The notes beneath the pieces were generated by a model. That model saw only the letters and a list, made by a program, of their open reading frames with translations. It ran no database searches and had not been told where the DNA came from. Position numbers and translations under genes: made by a program. From contig WLEH01000036.1 of assembly GCA_009704345.1 (NCBI GenBank), positions 1-7,947 of the forward strand: a stretch of 7,947 nucleotides of DNA. The letters are read 5' to 3'. The stretch is from Actinomycetota bacterium. GTDB lineage: Bacteria > Actinomycetota > Actinomycetes > S36-B12 > UBA5976. Shown piece after piece: positions 5,505 to 7,947 of this stretch. Within the stretch, counting starts at the first letter, position 1; each line of letters opens with the position of its first letter.

Positions 5505-6410
5505 CTATCTACCAGCTACCGCCTGTACCCCTGCTTGGTCAACAGATAAGACCATGGTCTGGAAATTTAACTCCTGTTCAGCGAGCACCCCGGCCACCTG
5601 GGGCGCACTTTGCACTGACGCCAGCGTCAATACAGTTGGTCCAGCACCAGAAACCACGGCCGGTAAACCTGCTCGGCGTAGCGCAGCGATCGCGCGCAAG
5701 GTATCGGGCATGACATCTGCCCGTTGGCGCTGGTGCATCCGATCATCTGTTGCGGTGAGCAACAAACTGGGGTCTTGCGTCATGGCGTAAACCATCAAAC
5801 TGCTTCGAGAAATATTGAAAACTGCATCATCATGTGGAATGCGAAGTGGCAGCAAACCGCGCGCTTTTTCAGTTGGAACTTTAAAGTCTGGAATTGAAAC
5901 TACTGGCACAACATCGGGATGTACCTCTAACTTCACGGCATGATGTCCAACTTCATTCATCCAAGCAATAGTCATGCCACCCAAAATGCAAGGCGCAATA
6001 TTGTCTGGATGTCCCTCTAGCTGTCCGGCTAAATTAATAAAGTCTGAAGTCGAGATGCGATCAGCTCCAACCAATTCCCGCGCTAACGCAATTCCTGCCA
6101 CGATAGCTGCCGATGACGAACCCATCCCGCGGGCATGTGGGATTTGATTATTAGCAACTAACTTAAGGCCAGGCACGCTTTCATTAACCAATTCCAGCCC
6201 TTTTCGAATTGAGCGCAGCACTAGATGCTTTTCATCTGTTGGTAACTCAGCTTGACCTTCACCAGAAATTATTGCCTGATCTGGCCCATCAATAACCTCA
6301 ACAGTTAATTGATCATAGAAACCAAGAGATAAACCCAACACATCAAAACCAGGTCCCAAGTTAGCGCTAGTAGCAGGGACATGAACTGATGCGCGGGTAG
6401 CAGCAAGCAT
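5505..6410 (-). CDS. thrB: Homoserine kinase
   Basis: ThrB phosphorylates homoserine with ATP to give O-phosphohomoserine, the substrate of threonine synthase. The 301-residue protein belongs to the GHMP kinase family. Its N-terminal motif is VPATSANLGPGFD (11-23), the ATP-binding motif 2 is PHARGMGSSSAA (91-102), the substrate-side motif is LEGHPDNIAP (131-140), and the C-terminal motif 3 is VSGAGPTVLTL (253-263). Length is normal for the family. The start ATG 6410 lies 2 nt after the thrC stop and has no clear Shine-Dalgarno, which suggests coupling to thrC translation. The next in-frame alternatives would cut into motif 1. The stop is TAG at 5507-5505, followed by the rho leader; I see no intrinsic terminator between thrB and rho, so read-through into rho is possible. 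Confidence 0.96.
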   Translation of the reverse strand: MLAATRASVHVPATSANLGPGFDVLGLSLGFYDQLTVEVIDGPDQAIISGEGQAELPTDEKHLVLRSIRKGLELVNESVPGLKLVANNQIPHARGMGSSSAAIVAGIALARELVGADRISTSDFINLAGQLEGHPDNIAPCILGGMTIAWMNEVGHHAVKLEVHPDVVPVVSIPDFKVPTEKARGLLPLRIPHDDAVFNISRSSLMVYAMTQDPSLLLTATDDRMHQRQRADVMPDTLRAIAALRRAGLPAVVSGAGPTVLTLASVQSAPQVAGVLAEQELNFQTMVLSVDQAGVQAVAGR

Positions 6411-6412
6411 GA

Positions 6413-7495
6413 TTAATTCGCTAAACCTAATTGGATTGCAGCAGCCTTAGCATCAACTGCAACTTTAATTGGTTGCGCTGCACCTTCTAGCGCCCATTGC
6501 GGATCTTTAAGGCCATTTCCAGTTACGGTAATAACAATTTCTTGACCACGATCTAATTTGCCCGCTTGATGCAATTTGATTAAACCAGCGACCCCAATTG
6601 CACTTGAGGGTTCAACAAATACGCCCTCTCGACTTGCCAATAAGTGGTAAGCCGCCAAAATCTCGTCATCAGTGCAGGAATCAATCAACCCACCTGAGTC
6701 ATCCCGAGCTGCAACAGCTTGCTGCCACGATGCTGGGTTACCGATGCGGATGGCAGTTGCGATGGTCTCTGGGTTATCGACTTTTTTGCCAGTGACAATT
6801 GGGGCAGCACCAGCTGCTTGGAAGCCAAACATTCGGGGAAGTTTTAGATGGGTTCTATTGCGAGAATATTCTAAGTAGCCCTTCCAGTACGCGGTAATGT
6901 TTCCAGCATTACCCACTGGAAGCACATGAATATCAGGCGCATCTCCAAGAAAATCAATTACTTCAAATGATGCCGTTTTTTGGCCATCAATTCGATACGG
7001 ATTAACACTGTTTACTAACTCAACTGGATAGTTATCTGCCAAGTCTTTAGCAAGGGTTAAGCAATCATCAAAGTTTCCTTGTACTTGCAAAATTTGTGCG
7101 CCATGAACTACTGCTTGCGCCAACTTGCCCATTGCGATTTTGCCATCGGGTACTAATACTGCACAAACCATGCCTGCTTTAACCGCATAAGCCGCAGCTG
7201 AAGCAGAAGTGTTACCAGTGCTTGCACAGATTACCGCTTTCGCGCCTCGTTCTGCGGCTTTGCTAATTGCCATAGTCATGCCACGATCCTTGAAGGATCC
7301 AGTTGGGTTTGCGCCTTCAACTTTCAACCAGACGTTATTTCCGAGCATCTCGCTGAGCACGCAGGCATAAACTAACGGCGTACCACCTTCGCGCAGCGTC
7401 ACTACTGGAGTTTGTTTATTAACTGGCAAGAAGCTTCGATACTCCTCAATCACACCGCGCCATTGATGGCTTCCAGTTTTCTTAAACAGCCTCAT
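6413..7495 (-). CDS. thrC: Threonine synthase
   Basis: ThrC is the pyridoxal-phosphate enzyme that converts O-phosphohomoserine to threonine and phosphate, the last step of the pathway. The 360-residue protein shows fold type II PLP features: NPTGSFKDRGM (63-73) with the Schiff-base lysine K69, ASTGNTSASAAAYA (91-104) contacting the cofactor, the phosphate-binding loop PVGNAGNIT (193-201), EPSSAIGVAGL (295-305) and TGNGLKDP (325-332). Its size (about 350-360) is that of the short actinobacterial/Bacillus-type enzyme rather than the longer E. coli form. The start ATG 7495 overlaps the hom stop codon as ATGA. The order hom-thrC-thrB keeps all three post-aspartate-semialdehyde threonine genes in one unit. 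I see no attenuator in the visible part, since the start of the operon is outside the window. Confidence 0.97.
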   Translation of the reverse strand: MRLFKKTGSHQWRGVIEEYRSFLPVNKQTPVVTLREGGTPLVYACVLSEMLGNNVWLKVEGANPTGSFKDRGMTMAISKAAERGAKAVICASTGNTSASAAAYAVKAGMVCAVLVPDGKIAMGKLAQAVVHGAQILQVQGNFDDCLTLAKDLADNYPVELVNSVNPYRIDGQKTASFEVIDFLGDAPDIHVLPVGNAGNITAYWKGYLEYSRNRTHLKLPRMFGFQAAGAAPIVTGKKVDNPETIATAIRIGNPASWQQAVAARDDSGGLIDSCTDDEILAAYHLLASREGVFVEPSSAIGVAGLIKLHQAGKLDRGQEIVITVTGNGLKDPQWALEGAAQPIKVAVDAKAAAIQLGLAN

Positions 7496-7947
7496 TCGCC
7501 GCGTTCGCCTTCTACTCGCATCACACCAATTACTGAATCAACCACATCTAATTTAGTAAGACCAGCTAATGTCTGTGCTAGCGCAGCATCGGTTGCCTTG
7601 TGGGTACGAATGATTAGAGAAGCATCACTGCCGTGACCATCCTGATGTAGGACTTGAATGCTGACATCATTATCGGCAAAGACACTTGCAATTTTTGCTA
7701 ACACGCCGGGTCGATCTGCCACTTTAATATGAATGTAATACCTAGTTCGTGCATGGGAAACATCCATTATCTTCAAATCGGCATAACTGGAATCACCAGG
7801 ACCGATTCCGCCAGTGACTCGGTTACGCGCAGCTGCCACAACATCCCCAAGCACAGCAGATGCAGTTGGTGCACCTCCAGCGCCTCTGCCAAAGAACATT
7901 AGTTCACCAGCAGACTCTGCTTCAATAAAAACTGCGTTAAAGGCATC
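7492..7947 (-). CDS. hom: Homoserine dehydrogenase, C-terminal part (gene runs off the window)
   Basis: This enzyme reduces aspartate semialdehyde to homoserine with NAD(P)H, at the branch point to threonine and methionine. Only the last 151 codons are present and the frame stays open to the window edge, so the start lies beyond 7947. The fragment begins DAFNAVFIEAESAGELMFFG and continues with GRGAGGAPTASAVLGDVV, the conserved end of the catalytic domain. From about fragment residue 69 comes an ACT domain (RYYIHIKVADRPGVLAKIAS and on to VIGVMRVEG), the regulatory module that binds an amino acid, commonly threonine, for feedback inhibition. The internal ATG at 7899-7897 lies inside the conserved core and is not a real start. 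The NAD-binding domain and the catalytic lysine are not visible. The stop overlaps thrC by 4 nt. Confidence 0.96.
   Translation of the reverse strand, partial: DAFNAVFIEAESAGELMFFGRGAGGAPTASAVLGDVVAAARNRVTGGIGPGDSSYADLKIMDVSHARTRYYIHIKVADRPGVLAKIASVFADNDVSIQVLHQDGHGSDASLIIRTHKATDAALAQTLAGLTKLDVVDSVIGVMRVEGERGE

Noticed and set aside
5521..5545. TTGACC on the minus strand near the end of thrB, considered as a -35 box for rho
   Set aside because: No acceptable -10 hexamer lies 16-18 nt downstream; the nearest AT-rich element is about 25 nt away.
1..7947. Search for a novel defence, mobile or biosynthetic system, CRISPR array, tRNA or rRNA
   Set aside because: Nearly every base is covered by recognisable core genes on one strand in a known actinobacterial order. 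No transposase, direct-repeat array, cloverleaf or unfamiliar gene cluster was seen.

Overview
The window is a compact stretch of core housekeeping genes, all read on the minus strand, so the biological order runs from high to low coordinates: hom (3' part only) - thrC - thrB - rho - rpmE (type B) - prfA - prmC - tsaC - DUF554 membrane protein - start of a secreted protein. From memory, this is the classic actinobacterial order (in Mycobacterium tuberculosis thrA-thrC-thrB-rho-rpmE-prfA-hemK-sua5, then rfe and the atp genes). The Rho protein carries the hydrophilic Arg/Asn/Asp-rich N-terminal insertion typical of Actinobacteria. The DNA is nevertheless AT-richer than most actinobacteria, with many A/T-ending codons and very short or overlapping gene junctions. 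This suggests a small-genome, lower-GC actinobacterium such as a freshwater acI/Nanopelagicales lineage. That assignment is an inference, not a measurement.

Region 5505-7947 is the threonine branch: homoserine dehydrogenase, threonine synthase and homoserine kinase, coupled by a 4-nt overlap and a 2-nt gap. Region 3528-5504 holds transcription terminator Rho and ribosomal protein L31. It contains the two longest non-coding spacers: 135 nt before rho and 75 nt before rpmE. The rho leader is C-rich and G-poor and contains a 7-bp hairpin, which fits possible autoregulation. A strong intrinsic terminator (13-bp perfect stem plus T-rich tail) lies between rpmE and prfA.

Region 855-3462 is the translation-fidelity block: release factor 1, the methyltransferase that modifies its GGQ glutamine, and the t6A threonylcarbamoyl-AMP synthase. 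These three are joined by 4-nt GTGA/ATGA overlaps. Region 1-862 departs from the usual order: a DUF554 (YdfK/YqgA-like) membrane protein overlaps the end of tsaC by 8 nt, followed by the first 24 codons of a protein with a signal peptide.

I saw no mobile element, CRISPR array, tRNA or rRNA, and no convincing novel multi-gene system. The points worth a second look are the zinc-free L31 at the position normally held by the zinc form, the structured leaders of rho and rpmE, the terminator that splits the gene run, and the replacement of the usual rfe/atp neighbours by DUF554.
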